NCBI GenBank assembly: GCA_015060245.1
Contig: SUYU01000010.1
Location: 38,838-102,837, forward strand
DNA from: Bacteroidales bacterium
GTDB taxonomy: Bacteria; Bacteroidota; Bacteroidia; Bacteroidales; UBA932
DNA length: 64,000 nucleotides
Reading direction: 5' to 3'
In this document: positions 1 through 9,300 of the stretch, piece by piece
Position numbering within the stretch: position 1 is the stretch's first letter
Layout: the number at the start of each line of letters is the position of its first letter
Program-made: the position numbers and the translations under genes
The notes under the pieces: model-generated
Seen by the model: only the letters and a program-made list of their open reading frames with translations
The model's database searches: none
Told to the model about the DNA's origin: nothing

Positions 1-1436
1 TAGTCTACGGCCTGGGCTCCGTATATTCTGCGGGCAATGGTCTCAATCTTCTCCGTAACCGGCTTTTCAAGATCATACAACGGTGTAAACTTATGGTCTG
101 CAGGCACCTGCTCAATCTGACGGGCAACCATGTCGGCCAACTCCAAAGCGCCTTCGCCGCCCTTGCTCCACACTTCCACAATAGAGGCCTGGGCTCCCAT
201 ACTGTTGCAATACTCCTTAATGAACTCCAACTCCTGCGGAGCATCAGTCACAAAACGGTTGATTGCCACAATTGGAACAAGGTTGAACTGCTTGATGTTC
301 TCAATATGCTTCTGCAAATTCTCAATTCCTCTCTTTACAGCCACAAGCCTACGTGTTATCTCCTCTACAGAACATACACCATCTGCACAGGCGGTAGTCT
401 CCTCCTTAAGTTCCTTCAACGACATTCCGCCATGATATTTGATGGCCCTTACTGTAGCAACAAGCACAACAGCCTGAGGATTGAGCCCCGCAAAGCGGCA
501 TTTTATATCAAGGAACTTCTCTGCTCCCAAATCAAAACCGAAACCGGCCTCTGTAATTGTGTAATCAGAGAGTGCCAATGCGGTTTTGGTGGCAATTACA
601 GTATTTGTTCCCTGTGCAATATTTGCAAACGGACCACCATGAATAAAGGCCGGCGTACCCTCAAGAGTCTGCACCAGATTAGGTTTGATGGCATCCTTCA
701 AAAGTGCCGCCATTGCTCCATGGGCATTCAGATCACGCGCATAAATCGGTTTCTTGTCAAATGTGTAGCCAATAAAAATATTGCCCAATCTTCTCTTCAA
801 ATCTTCAATATCATTTGAAAGACAGAGGATAGCCATAACCTCCGATGCTGCTGTAATGTCAAAGCCGGTCTCACGCGGAATACCCGAAGTTGTACCGCCC
901 AATCCAACAACAATCTTTCTCAACGAACGGTCATTCATATCCATTACCCTCTTCCATGAAATGGTACGCGGGTCGAGGTTCAAAGAGTGCTTCTTGCTCT
1001 GGATATTGTTGTCAATCAAGGCTGCCAAAAGATTATGCGCCTTCTCAACTGCCGCAAAATCACCGGTAAAATGAAGATTTATATCCTCCATAGGCAGAAC
1101 CTGTGAATATCCGCCACCGGTTGCACCGCCTTTAATACCAAATACAGGGCCGAGAGATGGCTCCCTCAATGCCACTGTTGCCTGTCGGCCAGACTTGTTC
1201 AAAGCCTGGGCAAGACCAATTGAAACTGTAGTCTTTCCCTCACCTGCCGGTGTTGGAGATATGGCCGAAACCAAAATCAGTTTTCCGCCCGGATTCTTCT
1301 TCTCCTTGTAATTCAACGGCACCTTTGCCTTATACTTTCCATAGAGTTCCAGATCATCCCTATCAATATTCAGAAGATCTGCCACCTCAACTATCGGACG
1401 CATCTGCGCCTGTTTTGCAATCTCAATATCTGTCAT
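1..1436 (-). CDS. fhs: Formate--tetrahydrofolate ligase (partial)
   Basis: The gene runs leftward off the window, so only the first 478 residues are visible (the family is about 555). It makes 10-formyl-THF from formate, THF and ATP in the cytosol. The start is the ATG at 1436, giving [17 protein letters not shown]-loop, TPAGEGKTT, lies at residues 62-70. The reading then continues through the family stretches [19 protein letters not shown], the [16 protein letters not shown] block and [12 protein letters not shown] without a stop. No TAnnTTTG promoter is obvious upstream. Assignment is by recognised family sequence and I am confident; the missing C-terminus cannot be checked. Confidence 0.96.
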   Translation of the reverse strand, partial: MTDIEIAKQAQMRPIVEVADLLNIDRDDLELYGKYKAKVPLNYKEKKNPGGKLILVSAISPTPAGEGKTTVSIGLAQALNKSGRQATVALREPSLGPVFGIKGGATGGGYSQVLPMEDINLHFTGDFAAVEKAHNLLAALIDNNIQSKKHSLNLDPRTISWKRVMDMNDRSLRKIVVGLGGTTSGIPRETGFDITAASEVMAILCLSNDIEDLKRRLGNIFIGYTFDKKPIYARDLNAHGAMAALLKDAIKPNLVQTLEGTPAFIHGGPFANIAQGTNTVIATKTALALSDYTITEAGFGFDLGAEKFLDIKCRFAGLNPQAVVLVATVRAIKYHGGMSLKELKEETTACADGVCSVEEITRRLVAVKRGIENLQKHIENIKQFNLVPIVAINRFVTDAPQELEFIKEYCNSMGAQASIVEVWSKGGEGALELADMVARQIEQVPADHKFTPLYDLEKPVTEKIETIARRIYGAQAVD

Positions 1437-1861
1437 AACTAACTTTTTTATTTTTCTTAACACCAATAAAACCACATTGTTTTAAAGCCTCTCTCCTGCC
1501 GCCGGCCGCTCCTTGGCCAAACATCCGGCACTCCGAGAATTACACCCTTGTTTTCAAGTCTTTCTTTCTCGCCGGCTGCACCTTGGGCAAATGCCTGATA
1601 TCAAATGCCTGATATCCAAAAATTACAGACCTGTGGGCAAGACATCTGTCCTACCGGCTGCACCTCGGCCAAACACATGACACCAGGGAAATTACGCCCA
1701 ATATCCAAGGCATCCCGCACCCGGTCAGTATGGCGCAACACCAAATCAACACCAAATTACGGGAGAGCCAATTGATGAGCCTAAAAAACAATGCTCTTCA
1801 GAGGTTGAAAATACGAAAAATTCCAAAAAATTAAAAATCTTTAAAAATTTTTGAAGTTTTT
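1437..1861. repeat. Gene-free stretch with degenerate 70-80 bp repeats
   Basis: No coding region is supported here. Three imperfect copies of a unit start near 1501, 1571 and 1653, each opening with a variant of CCGGCTGCACCTTGGCCAAA and each carrying AATTAC 35-50 bases later. The spacing is about 70 and 82 bases. The right part, from about 1800, becomes very A/T-rich and leads into the tRNA promoter. Function is unknown; it may be an old, decayed tandem array. Confidence 0.55.
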
Positions 1862-1892
1862 TTTGGATATTTAAAAAATAGTCTTACCTTTG
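1862..1892 (+). promoter_or_regulatory. Promoter of tRNA-Glu
   Basis: A Bacteroidota-type promoter: TTTG at 1862-1865 (-33), a 19-base spacer, and TACCTTTG at 1885-1892 (-7). The expected transcription start is near 1899, about 16 bases before the tRNA. Confidence 0.88.
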
Positions 1893-1914
1893 CAATCCCA
1901 AACGACAACTAATT

Positions 1915-1989
1915 GGTGGATTCGTCTAACGGTTAGGACGGAAGATTCTCAATCTTCAAATAGGAGTTCGATTCTCCTATCCACTACCA
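1915..1989 (+). tRNA. tRNA-Glu (anticodon CTC)
   Basis: A full cloverleaf can be drawn. The acceptor GGTGGAT pairs with ATCCACT (one G-T). The D arm is GTCT...AGGAC. The anticodon stem GAAGA/TCTTC encloses the loop TTCTCAA with anticodon CTC. The T arm is AGGAG-TTCGATT-CTCCT. The discriminator A at 1986 is followed by an encoded CCA at 1987-1989. CTC is the minor Glu isoacceptor reading GAG. Confidence 0.95.
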
Positions 1990-1993
1990 AAAA

Positions 1994-2022
1994 AGAAGCG
2001 GACTCAAAAAGTCCGCTTTTTT
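1994..2022 (+). terminator. Terminator after tRNA-Glu
   Basis: The stem GCGGACT (1998-2004) pairs with AGTCCGC (2010-2016) across a 5-base loop and is followed by six T's. It lies 5 to 9 bases after the tRNA CCA. Confidence 0.93.
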
Positions 2023-2109
2023 CGTATACCCACTCTCCGGGCAACAACTATTTTGAAAAAAGCAGGAGTTACTTTTGAAAGCAATCCTGCTCTTGTTATC
2101 TGGACTTTT

Positions 2110-2154
2110 GCATCAGCCAATTCTCGGCGACTTAGCATGCATCAGCCAATTCTC
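2110..2154. repeat. Two direct copies of a 16-bp sequence
   Basis: GCATCAGCCAATTCTC occurs at 2110-2125 and 2139-2154, a 29-base period. It is followed by a short tandem TTGAGCGGC/TTGAGCGAC. It sits just left of the 19-bp array and may be part of the same repeat-prone stretch. Confidence 0.7.
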
Positions 2155-2195
2155 AGTGGCTTGAGCGGCTTGAGCGACCTGGCATGCCTCAACCA

Positions 2196-2290
2196 GGCAG
2201 TCATCTGTTTATTTGGCAGTCTTCTATTTCTTTGGCGGTCATCTGTTTCTTTGGCGGTCATCTGTTTCTTTGGCGGTCGTCTATTTCTTT
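2196..2290. repeat. Five tandem copies of a 19-bp unit
   Basis: Units start at 2196, 2215, 2234, 2253 and 2272. The consensus is GGCGGTCATCTGTTTCTTT; copies three and four are identical and the others differ at one to three bases. The last unit runs into the 3' end of the serine hydrolase gene, so a change in copy number could move its stop codon context. Confidence 0.9.
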
Positions 2291-3402
2291 GTAATCCAAT
2301 CGGAGACTGCAATAGGCATGGTATCTTTTAAAAGCAGTGAGGTCAACGGGTTTATGATGTCGTGGCCGTGGGCACTGTTTGTAAAATATACAAGGGTGGT
2401 CTGCTCAGAAGGTATGACAAGGAAAAGGGCCTTGAAACTGCCGTTGTCGCCCCAATGCCATAGAATCTTGCCATGGTTGGCATTCTCTTCTGTACCGATT
2501 CCCATAGCCCAGGCAATCTTTTTGTCAATCTCCCTGTTGTTGTCGCTGTATCTGAATGCATTGCCGGTATTTGCGTCAAACATAACCTCAAAGGTTTCGG
2601 GTTTGAGGCCTGTGCCGTTGAGAAGGGCCTGCACAAATTTTGAGTAATCTGCAGCACATGTTCTCAAGGTGTAGCCCACATTGGCTCTCGGATGGCGGCC
2701 CTTGCCCCTGTTCTCGCCACTCTTGTTGTAACCGTCAACGGCCAACGAGTCATAAACAGGCAACCAGTTGTAAGAGGTATACTCCATACCAAGCGGATCA
2801 AAAACAATCTCCTTTGCAATGGCATCAATATCCTTGCCCTTTATTGCCTCAACGGCTCTCTGCAAGAATGCAAAACCCTCTCCCGAGTAGCCGAAGCATG
2901 AATCGGTCGCAAACTTGAACTCAATGGTTGATGTAGGCCATTCATCAGAAGATGGGCTCTTGCTCCAGTTGGGGAGTCCGGTCCTGTGGTTGAGCACAAT
3001 GCGCGGTGTAAGGAGTTTTGCACGCTCCTTGTCGGCAAAACGATCAATGTCGGTATATTCACAAATGGGCTTGTCGAGGTCTATTTCGCCATTTTCATAG
3101 AGTTTCATTACAATGTATGCAAATACCACTTTGCTCAAAGATGCGGCCTGAAAAATTGCGGGCTGCGGAACGGCAGTGCCTTGAGCAATCTTTACCGAAT
3201 CATAAAAGGCCGGATTTGCCACCTGCACAGAGAGTTTCTCCTGCGGAGAAACATACTCCAACTGAATGAGCGGAACCTCGCCCTGTGCTATTATTTTTGC
3301 AATTTCATCTTTGTAGAACTCATCCTTGCCCTGCTGTTGTGAGCATGCTCCCAAAATTGCCGCCAAAGCAAAAAGGGCGGCATAAAGAAGATACCTTTTC
3401 AT
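2281..3402 (-). CDS. Beta-lactamase-family serine hydrolase, lipoprotein
   Basis: A 373-residue protein with an SPII signal: basic start, hydrophobic segment, then the lipobox LGAC with Cys20. It is expected in the periplasm or outer membrane, lipid-anchored. The fold is that of class C beta-lactamase and PBP-like esterases. The nucleophile motif SLSK is at 88-91, YSG at 172-174 takes the place of the usual YxN, and HWGDNG at 316-321 takes the place of KTG. These motifs match the PF00144 family, whose members cleave esters, D-amino peptides or beta-lactams. The substrate cannot be read from the sequence, and resistance should not be assumed. The gene stands alone and its end overlaps a 19-bp repeat array. 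Confidence 0.88.
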   Translation of the reverse strand: MKRYLLYAALFALAAILGACSQQQGKDEFYKDEIAKIIAQGEVPLIQLEYVSPQEKLSVQVANPAFYDSVKIAQGTAVPQPAIFQAASLSKVVFAYIVMKLYENGEIDLDKPICEYTDIDRFADKERAKLLTPRIVLNHRTGLPNWSKSPSSDEWPTSTIEFKFATDSCFGYSGEGFAFLQRAVEAIKGKDIDAIAKEIVFDPLGMEYTSYNWLPVYDSLAVDGYNKSGENRGKGRHPRANVGYTLRTCAADYSKFVQALLNGTGLKPETFEVMFDANTGNAFRYSDNNREIDKKIAWAMGIGTEENANHGKILWHWGDNGSFKALFLVIPSEQTTLVYFTNSAHGHDIINPLTSLLLKDTMPIAVSDWITKK

Positions 3403-3466
3403 ATTGATATGATTTTAATATTGTTTTCAAACAATCCGGCCGCTTCCCGACAGCCATTTCAAATAT

Positions 3467-3474
3467 CAAAGATA
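3467..3474 (-). promoter_or_regulatory. Candidate -7 box for the serine hydrolase gene
   Basis: On the minus strand this reads TATCTTTG, a match to TAnnTTTG, about 65 bases upstream of the start. A weak TTGCC lies at roughly the -33 distance. Confidence 0.6.
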
Positions 3475-3580
3475 GATAATTTTAGCCCCACTTGGCAACA
3501 GCACTGCAAATAAAAATGTGGATTATCCAAACAATCGGCAAAGAGCGTTGTTCTAAAGAAAACAGATAAACTGATACGTT

Positions 3581-4006
3581 ATGATCTACAATTTTCTTTT
3601 CCCAAAATATGACAATAACAGGCTGTCGGGAATATTATTGGCAGTGCGGATAATTTTTGGAGGATTGCTATTTTACCATGGTTTCACAAAAATAATGGCA
3701 CTCAACGCATTATCGTTTACATTTCCTGACCCGTTGGGCATTGGTGCGCCCACCTCACTGTGGCTTGTAATATTTGCCGAAGTCTTCTGCTCGCTTGCCT
3801 GCATATTTGGCCTGCTGTTCAGACTTGCACTCCTGCCAATCATCTTCTCAATGGGAGTTGCATTCTTTGTTGCCCACGCCGGTGACCCCTTTGCAGCAAA
3901 GGAACTTTCGCTGGTGTACCTACTTGTATTTATAATACTCTACATAACCGGTCCGGGCAGTTATGCCCTTGACTGTTGGTTTGCACGTTTGAAAAAAGAG
4001 CAGTAA
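3581..4006 (+). CDS. DoxX family membrane protein
   Basis: A 141-residue protein with about four hydrophobic segments. The first carries the DoxX-type pattern AVRIIFGGLLFYHGFTKI, then comes a short loop with a proline, FPDPLGIG, before the second helix. DoxX-type proteins are small inner-membrane proteins, some linked to quinone or oxidative-stress functions; the precise role here is unknown. It ends 12 bases before the thioesterase gene on the same strand, so the two probably share a transcript. No clear promoter was found upstream. Confidence 0.82.
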   Translation: MIYNFLFPKYDNNRLSGILLAVRIIFGGLLFYHGFTKIMALNALSFTFPDPLGIGAPTSLWLVIFAEVFCSLACIFGLLFRLALLPIIFSMGVAFFVAHAGDPFAAKELSLVYLLVFIILYITGPGSYALDCWFARLKKEQ

Positions 4007-4018
4007 TTTTGGCACATT

Positions 4019-4474
4019 ATGGCAAGACACTCCAGACAGATATTCTCAGAACCCGCACTTACCCACAGAATAAAGATAAAGGTAAGGTTCAGCGAGGTAG
4101 ATGCCATGCGCGTTGTCTGGCATGGCGAATATGTAAGATACTTTGAAGACGGACGCGAGGCCTTTGGCGTAAAATATGGCGGTCTCAACTACAATACTAT
4201 AACAGATGAGGGTTACTACATTCCAATAGTAAAACTCGAACTCAACTATCTTATGCCCCTTAAATGTGGCGAAACCGCCATTGTTGAAACACGTTTCATA
4301 AACACCAACTCCGCAAAGATCATATTTGAATATATCATCTACCGCGAGAGCGACATGGCAATAGCCGCCACCGGAAAGAGCCTTCAGGTCTTTACCCACG
4401 TGGAGAGTGGCGAGATTGAATTGAGCGCCCCCGACTTCTTCATAAAGTGGAAAAAGGATTTGGGCATAATCTGA
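4019..4474 (+). CDS. Acyl-CoA thioesterase, hotdog fold (4HBT family)
   Basis: A 151-residue cytosolic protein. The family signature runs from about residue 24 to 48: FSEVDAMRVVWHGEYVRYFE, with Asp28 as the likely catalytic residue, then EAFG. This is the 4-hydroxybenzoyl-CoA thioesterase/YbgC pattern, where the usual form is D-xx-G/R-V-V-x-x-xx-Y. Such enzymes hydrolyse acyl-CoA thioesters; the acyl group is not predictable here. It follows the DoxX gene closely and is the last gene before a tandem repeat and a bidirectional hairpin. Confidence 0.88.
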   Translation: MARHSRQIFSEPALTHRIKIKVRFSEVDAMRVVWHGEYVRYFEDGREAFGVKYGGLNYNTITDEGYYIPIVKLELNYLMPLKCGETAIVETRFINTNSAKIIFEYIIYRESDMAIAATGKSLQVFTHVESGEIELSAPDFFIKWKKDLGII

Positions 4475-4548
4475 CACCGTTGGGCATAATCTGACGCCGC
4501 AATCCGCTGCATAAGACAACATACCGTTCCGGCAGCACTGTAATTCGC

Positions 4549-4724
4549 CCGGACCGTCTGAAACCCGGACTGACTGAAATCCAGGCCGTCTGAAATCCGG
4601 ACTGACTGAAATCCGGACTGACTGAAAGCCGGACCGTCTGAACCCCAGACCGTCTGAAACCCGGACTGACTGAAATCCGGAGTGACTGAAATCCAGACCG
4701 TCTGAAACCCGGATTGCATGAAAG
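4549..4724. repeat. Eleven tandem copies of a 16-bp unit
   Basis: The 176 bases divide exactly into eleven 16-mers. Two main versions occur: CCGGACTGACTGAAAT and CCRGACCGTCTGAAAC (R is G or A). They are interspersed rather than in two blocks. The array lies between convergent genes and just before a strong hairpin. Because 16 is not a multiple of 3, the long minus-strand reading frames through it are by-products of the repeat. Confidence 0.93.
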
Positions 4725-4726
4725 AG

Positions 4727-4768
4727 AATTCCCCTGAAGTACAAAAAATACTCCAGGGGAATTATTTT
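4727..4768. terminator. Bidirectional terminator between convergent genes
   Basis: AATTCCCCTGAAGTA (4727-4741) pairs with TACTCCAGGGGAATT (4749-4763) with one mismatch across a 7-base A-rich loop. T-rich sequence follows on the plus strand. It would end both the thioesterase and the YeiH transcripts. Confidence 0.85.
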
Positions 4769-4822
4769 AGGTATTTTAAAGGCCGGCACCATTATCTCAG
4801 GCACCCGACTCCAAAATCTCTG

Positions 4823-6127
4823 TTATAGGCCAAACGATGGTTTAACTACGCCGAACAGCAAGTAAGCAAGAACCAAAGTTACAACAATGTTGAAGCACTG
4901 TGCTATAAGGAACGAGTAGAGAATTGAACGGTTCTCCTTTGAAACAATATCCTTAAGGCGTGTATCAAGACCAATGCACACAAATGCCAAAGAGAAGAAC
5001 AACTGTGAGAAGGTCTTTGCCAAAGAGGTCTCAACCAATTTCGATTTTGAAGCATCTGGGAAGATGTCGCCGCTCTGACACAAACTGAATACCAATGATG
5101 CTGCAACAAAACCAATAATGAATTTAGGGAACTTCTCCCACACAATGCCGAGAGAAGGTTTCTGTGACTCTCCGTCCTCACCTTTGGTTGAAAGGTAAAG
5201 GGCAATGAAGAATGCCACAAAACCAATAAGCACGTTCTGTGTAGCCTTAACAATCACACCGGTCTTATTGGCCAAATCGCCCATCTGGGCAAATGCCATC
5301 TCTGAAGAGGCTGCCACACCGCTGGTAGTATCAATTGTACCGCCGATCCATGCTCCGGCAATCTCCTGCTGCACAATAGGGTCAGAGGTCAAAAGCGGAA
5401 CAATTGTCTCTGCAAGCCAAGGCATAAGATAGATCATTGGAACAACAACAATAAGCACAACAGAAACAATGTAAGAGAGTTTTCTGTCATCGGTTCCGGC
5501 AACGCGTGCTGCGGTAATACATGCCGACACTCCACAGATTGAAAGACCGCTTGAAAGAGTCATGGCTGCAGAGCGCTCAACCTTGAATTTACGTGCAACG
5601 AAATATGCAAAGAACCATACTATTGATACAACAAGCACAGCCTGTATAAGACCCATAGAGCCCGATTTCATAACATCCCTGAAGAGGATTGTGGCACCAA
5701 GACATACAACACCAATCTTGATGAAATACTCACCCTGTATAGCAGGTTTCAACCATTCAGGTATATGGAAACAGTTTCTGATAATAAGTCCAAAAATTAC
5801 AGAGAAGAACACAGCCTCAAAACCGTAATACTTGATGAACGGAATTTTTGCAAGCCACAAGGCAAGTCCCGAGATTGCAAAAACAAATATAAAACCGCCC
5901 AAAAGCCTCTTTACGGGGCGTTTTAGCATAATATTTCCTGCAAAAAGAACCACAAGGGCAATAACAAAAAGGGTTCCCAACTGTCCCCAAGCCTCCAAAG
6001 ACCTCAAGTCTGTAGGAATGGCTATATTGGGAAGATGATAGGCAAAACCTGCAATCAGCAACAAAGGGATTGACATGATTACAACCACCCAATCCTCAAC
6101 CATAAACTGCTGCCAGAATTTTTTCAT
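4823..6127 (-). CDS. YeiH family putative sulfate exporter
   Basis: A 434-residue polytopic inner-membrane protein with around ten or eleven hydrophobic segments. It matches the YeiH/UPF0324 family (PF03601), including the stretch TLSSGLSICGVSACITAAR in the middle and GAWIGGTIDTTSGVAASS further on, both typical of the family. The family is annotated as sulfate exporters, but function is inferred for most members. It is transcribed alone, ending at a shared terminator. The leader carries a -7 box and a hairpin at 6169-6197. The start is the ATG giving MKKFWQQFMVEDW. Confidence 0.86.
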   Translation of the reverse strand: MKKFWQQFMVEDWVVVIMSIPLLLIAGFAYHLPNIAIPTDLRSLEAWGQLGTLFVIALVVLFAGNIMLKRPVKRLLGGFIFVFAISGLALWLAKIPFIKYYGFEAVFFSVIFGLIIRNCFHIPEWLKPAIQGEYFIKIGVVCLGATILFRDVMKSGSMGLIQAVLVVSIVWFFAYFVARKFKVERSAAMTLSSGLSICGVSACITAARVAGTDDRKLSYIVSVVLIVVVPMIYLMPWLAETIVPLLTSDPIVQQEIAGAWIGGTIDTTSGVAASSEMAFAQMGDLANKTGVIVKATQNVLIGFVAFFIALYLSTKGEDGESQKPSLGIVWEKFPKFIIGFVAASLVFSLCQSGDIFPDASKSKLVETSLAKTFSQLFFSLAFVCIGLDTRLKDIVSKENRSILYSFLIAQCFNIVVTLVLAYLLFGVVKPSFGL

Positions 6128-6168
6128 AATAAAAACAAATAAGTGTAGATTAGACTTCAGTTAACAAT

Positions 6169-6197
6169 AAAAGGGCTACAAAATAGTATACCCTTTT
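6169..6197 (-). terminator. Hairpin in the YeiH leader / end of fimbrial operon
   Basis: AAAAGGG (6169-6175) pairs with CCCTTTT (6191-6197) around a 15-base loop. It lies about 105 bases beyond the fimbrial tip gene stop and so could end that operon. It also lies downstream of the predicted YeiH promoter, so it may act in that leader. Confidence 0.5.
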
Positions 6198-6209
6198 ACT
6201 TTCAGACCA

Positions 6210-6217
6210 CAAATATA
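6210..6217 (-). promoter_or_regulatory. Candidate -7 box for the YeiH gene
   Basis: The minus strand reads TATATTTG, matching TAnnTTTG, about 83 bases before the start codon. The -33 region is weak. Confidence 0.6.
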
Positions 6218-6300
6218 GTCAATTTTATTTATTGGCAGCATTATAATGTAAGGTTCTGCCTACTGCACACATTTAAATGCGCCAAGCCACACAACTACTC

Positions 6301-9300
6301 CTATGGCAGATATCTATTCTTGCCGGTCACAGCCGGTATAACAGGGAAGGCCAAAGCCATGCTGCTCGAAGCCATAGGCCAAAGCACCGGTTTTGTTCCA
6401 TTTGCGAAATAGAGCCTTGACGATCCTATCAAGAAATAGGGATTCAAGAACCCTTGCGACTGGTCATTGTTTGACCATTGTACACAAACCGGAGTTGATG
6501 TCAAGGCTGCACCGTACACTCCGTAGTTGGTAATTTTTCCTGTAGTATCAGAGCGGTGACCGAATGCTCCAATCTTGAACGTATTTCCGTTCTCATCTTT
6601 AAAAGAGATACTTCCGTCGTTGGGGTCAAATTGCGGATTATATTTTGAGGTAAGGAGAAGGTTCTCCTCATAATTCAATCCACCTTGAGTCAATCCGGCA
6701 AAGGCATCAATCATTGGAAGTTCATATCCTGCAGGTGAAGGATCATAAATGGTCTTTTTCATACCCCATGACAAAAGTGTTGTCAACTTGCTGTACACAT
6801 CTTCAGAATGGACACCATCCGGATTGGAAGTAGCGTGATAACTCTTTGGATAAGTGAACATTGGCAACTGGCAGTTATTGTTATTCCATAGGTTTACATA
6901 AAACTCATTGACATTTACTTGAGCATCTCCATACCACATTCTTATCCTCAAAGTTGTTTGGGCCTCATCAGAAGGCAGATGGTGTTGTGGAGCCATGAAC
7001 ATTTGTCCGGGCAACTTTATTCCATCGGCAATAGTCATCCATATTTTATCATCAAGACTATGGAAACCCACTCTTCCGCCACCATAACCCTTACTGTACC
7101 TTGCCCTCATTTCGGTATAATATGATTTGTTTTTGTCACCACCTCCTACAGCATAAGCAGAATGGATAGGATCCTTCCTTCCAAACTGGTAATACACCAC
7201 ATTATCAGGATGAGTAACTACAGAATCACTCTCGCCCACCTGTGTAATCTTAAAAGTTTTGGAGTCCCTTACCTCTCCATTCTCATATTGACGGAATGTA
7301 AACTCGTGATGCCTTGGTTTATAAGTCTTTGTTTCTCCATTACAGAAACCAAGAGGAACCTGCATCAGTTGGAAATATCTTGATTCATAACTATCTTCTC
7401 CATTATCATAGAAATCCTCATCGGATTTCAAAAGAATATCCCTCTTTGTATCCTCATTTTTATTCTTGTCAGTTACCCATATATGCCAACTCCAAAAGAT
7501 GTCTCCCTTACCATAAGCGTTACTGCTATTCTCACCCTTGAGTTTTATTGCAACTACAGCATTACACTCACAAATGCAATCTTCCCTTACACGGAAATAG
7601 AGATAGTTATCAATAATGGTATCCTCCATTATAACACAAGGCTCATCCTGCCATACAACTTCAGATTTTATATCATTTGCATTCACATGACCTCCTTCTT
7701 TTGTTATCCAAGCGCCGGTTATAGGAAATCCGGAACCTCCATAACTGAAAAAGTTTTGCATAATATTATAGTTTACACCTATAGTTGTACTCTCTGTAGT
7801 GACAGGCTGCAGCATACCGTAGGAGTACAACCTATAATCAGCATGATCGGATGGGGGGCCACTATATGTATAAGCACTCGTATTGGGACTGGGATTATCG
7901 GGATTACCGCCAACAATACCGTTTCCATACACCAACGGCAATTTGTAATAGCCGGGCGCATCCACTATGTAGCAGTTTGCAGTATTCATTGTCTTTGGCT
8001 CGCCTGTCATAGAAAGGTCGTATGCGTTCTCAAGTGTCTTATTATTGTATAAATCACTAAAACTCTTGAGATTCTCATGAGAGATACATTCAGGAGTCTG
8101 CGCTATTACATCATAATAGACTTCTTCAAAAGCAGACTCTGACTCTACACCTTCGCCTTCAAGGCAGGTAATCCGGTCAATCCAATCCGGAACACGAGAG
8201 GCCTCCTGGCCCTGGTCAATATCCCAGGCAAGTTTCTCATAAGTAGGCTCCTGTTGGCCAAGTTTTATGATTTTCTTGTAACTTGTTACCTTAAAACTCC
8301 TGCCAATCTGACCATAGAACGGAACAAAAGGAACATGACCGTTCTCAAGAGTATAAATTGTATCATTGACCGGATCTTTCCTCAAATCATCCAACTCAAC
8401 TGACACATCCTCAACGTCAAATACATACTCCACATCAATATCAGAGACAGAGATTTTATATATCACATGTTGCCCCTTTTGCCAACTTTTGCCGTTGCCG
8501 CCTATTGAAGCCTGCAGTGTCACAGGCTCTTTTCTTACATCGTCACGACCGGCAAGAATAAGTGTTGCGTTCTCCGACAACTGCTGCGGCATAAGGAAAA
8601 GTATGAAGTTTCCTTCATTGAGCAGACGTTGGGTTGGCCTGTTATTGTCATCGCCTACAAATAGGAAACCGCCGTTGCCATCCACGCCATCTGCCTTCTC
8701 CAAATCTCCTTGGGTAAAATCAAGAAGATACTCCCCATCTTCCGTATCATCTGCGCTCCAGAATCCATTCTCTTCATTCTCACTGTTATTGTATTTGTGT
8801 GCATAAGTATAGGTTCCGTTATTTTTAAGGCCAGTTAGTCGAATGCTTTCAATCAAAAGATTATCAAGATCTTCCGCCATAAACTGAACTGCTGTAAGAG
8901 CATGTTTGAACGCCATTGGAACCTCCTTTCCAAAATCGGCATTGGGCACCAATTCCGAAGAGACAAGCAAATCACTCTGCTCTGTAACATCGGCCGGAAC
9001 GGTAAAGTCAAAAGAAGGAACTCCATTTGTCCAGGTTTGTGGCAGGGTTACATAATCGGCAACTCCGTTATTCTTCTCGCCATTCTGTACATCACATGGC
9101 GCATACGCATAGAAGAGAATATAATCCTTTGACTGTGGCCAATACCTTGTACTCTTCCAGGGAGCAGAGAGGATATCATTTATAAAATAGAAATTTCCGG
9201 AACTATAATCTGCCGTTGCATCGCCGTCATAAACCCATGCCGAACCCCCCATCTGCTTGTCGGCCATTGTGTAATCGCCATCATTTGTAATGATGGTTCC

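Noticed and set aside
93..818. Long plus-strand frame opposite formate-THF ligase
   Set aside because: It is antisense to a strongly conserved gene and shows no family pattern; it is a shadow frame.
2281..3402. Beta-lactam resistance gene
   Set aside because: The family also holds many esterases and peptidases, and the YxN and KTG motifs are replaced; resistance is not supported.
4549..4724. CRISPR array
   Set aside because: The units are head to tail without spacers, and no cas genes are present in the window.
4046..4804. 252-residue minus-strand frame with repeated SVRVSDG-like units
   Set aside because: It is produced by the 16-bp tandem array and the complement of the thioesterase gene; no start context or family match.
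7483..8052. 189-residue plus-strand frame
   Set aside because: It lies opposite the fimbrial tip gene and has no plausible protein features beyond hydrophobic runs.
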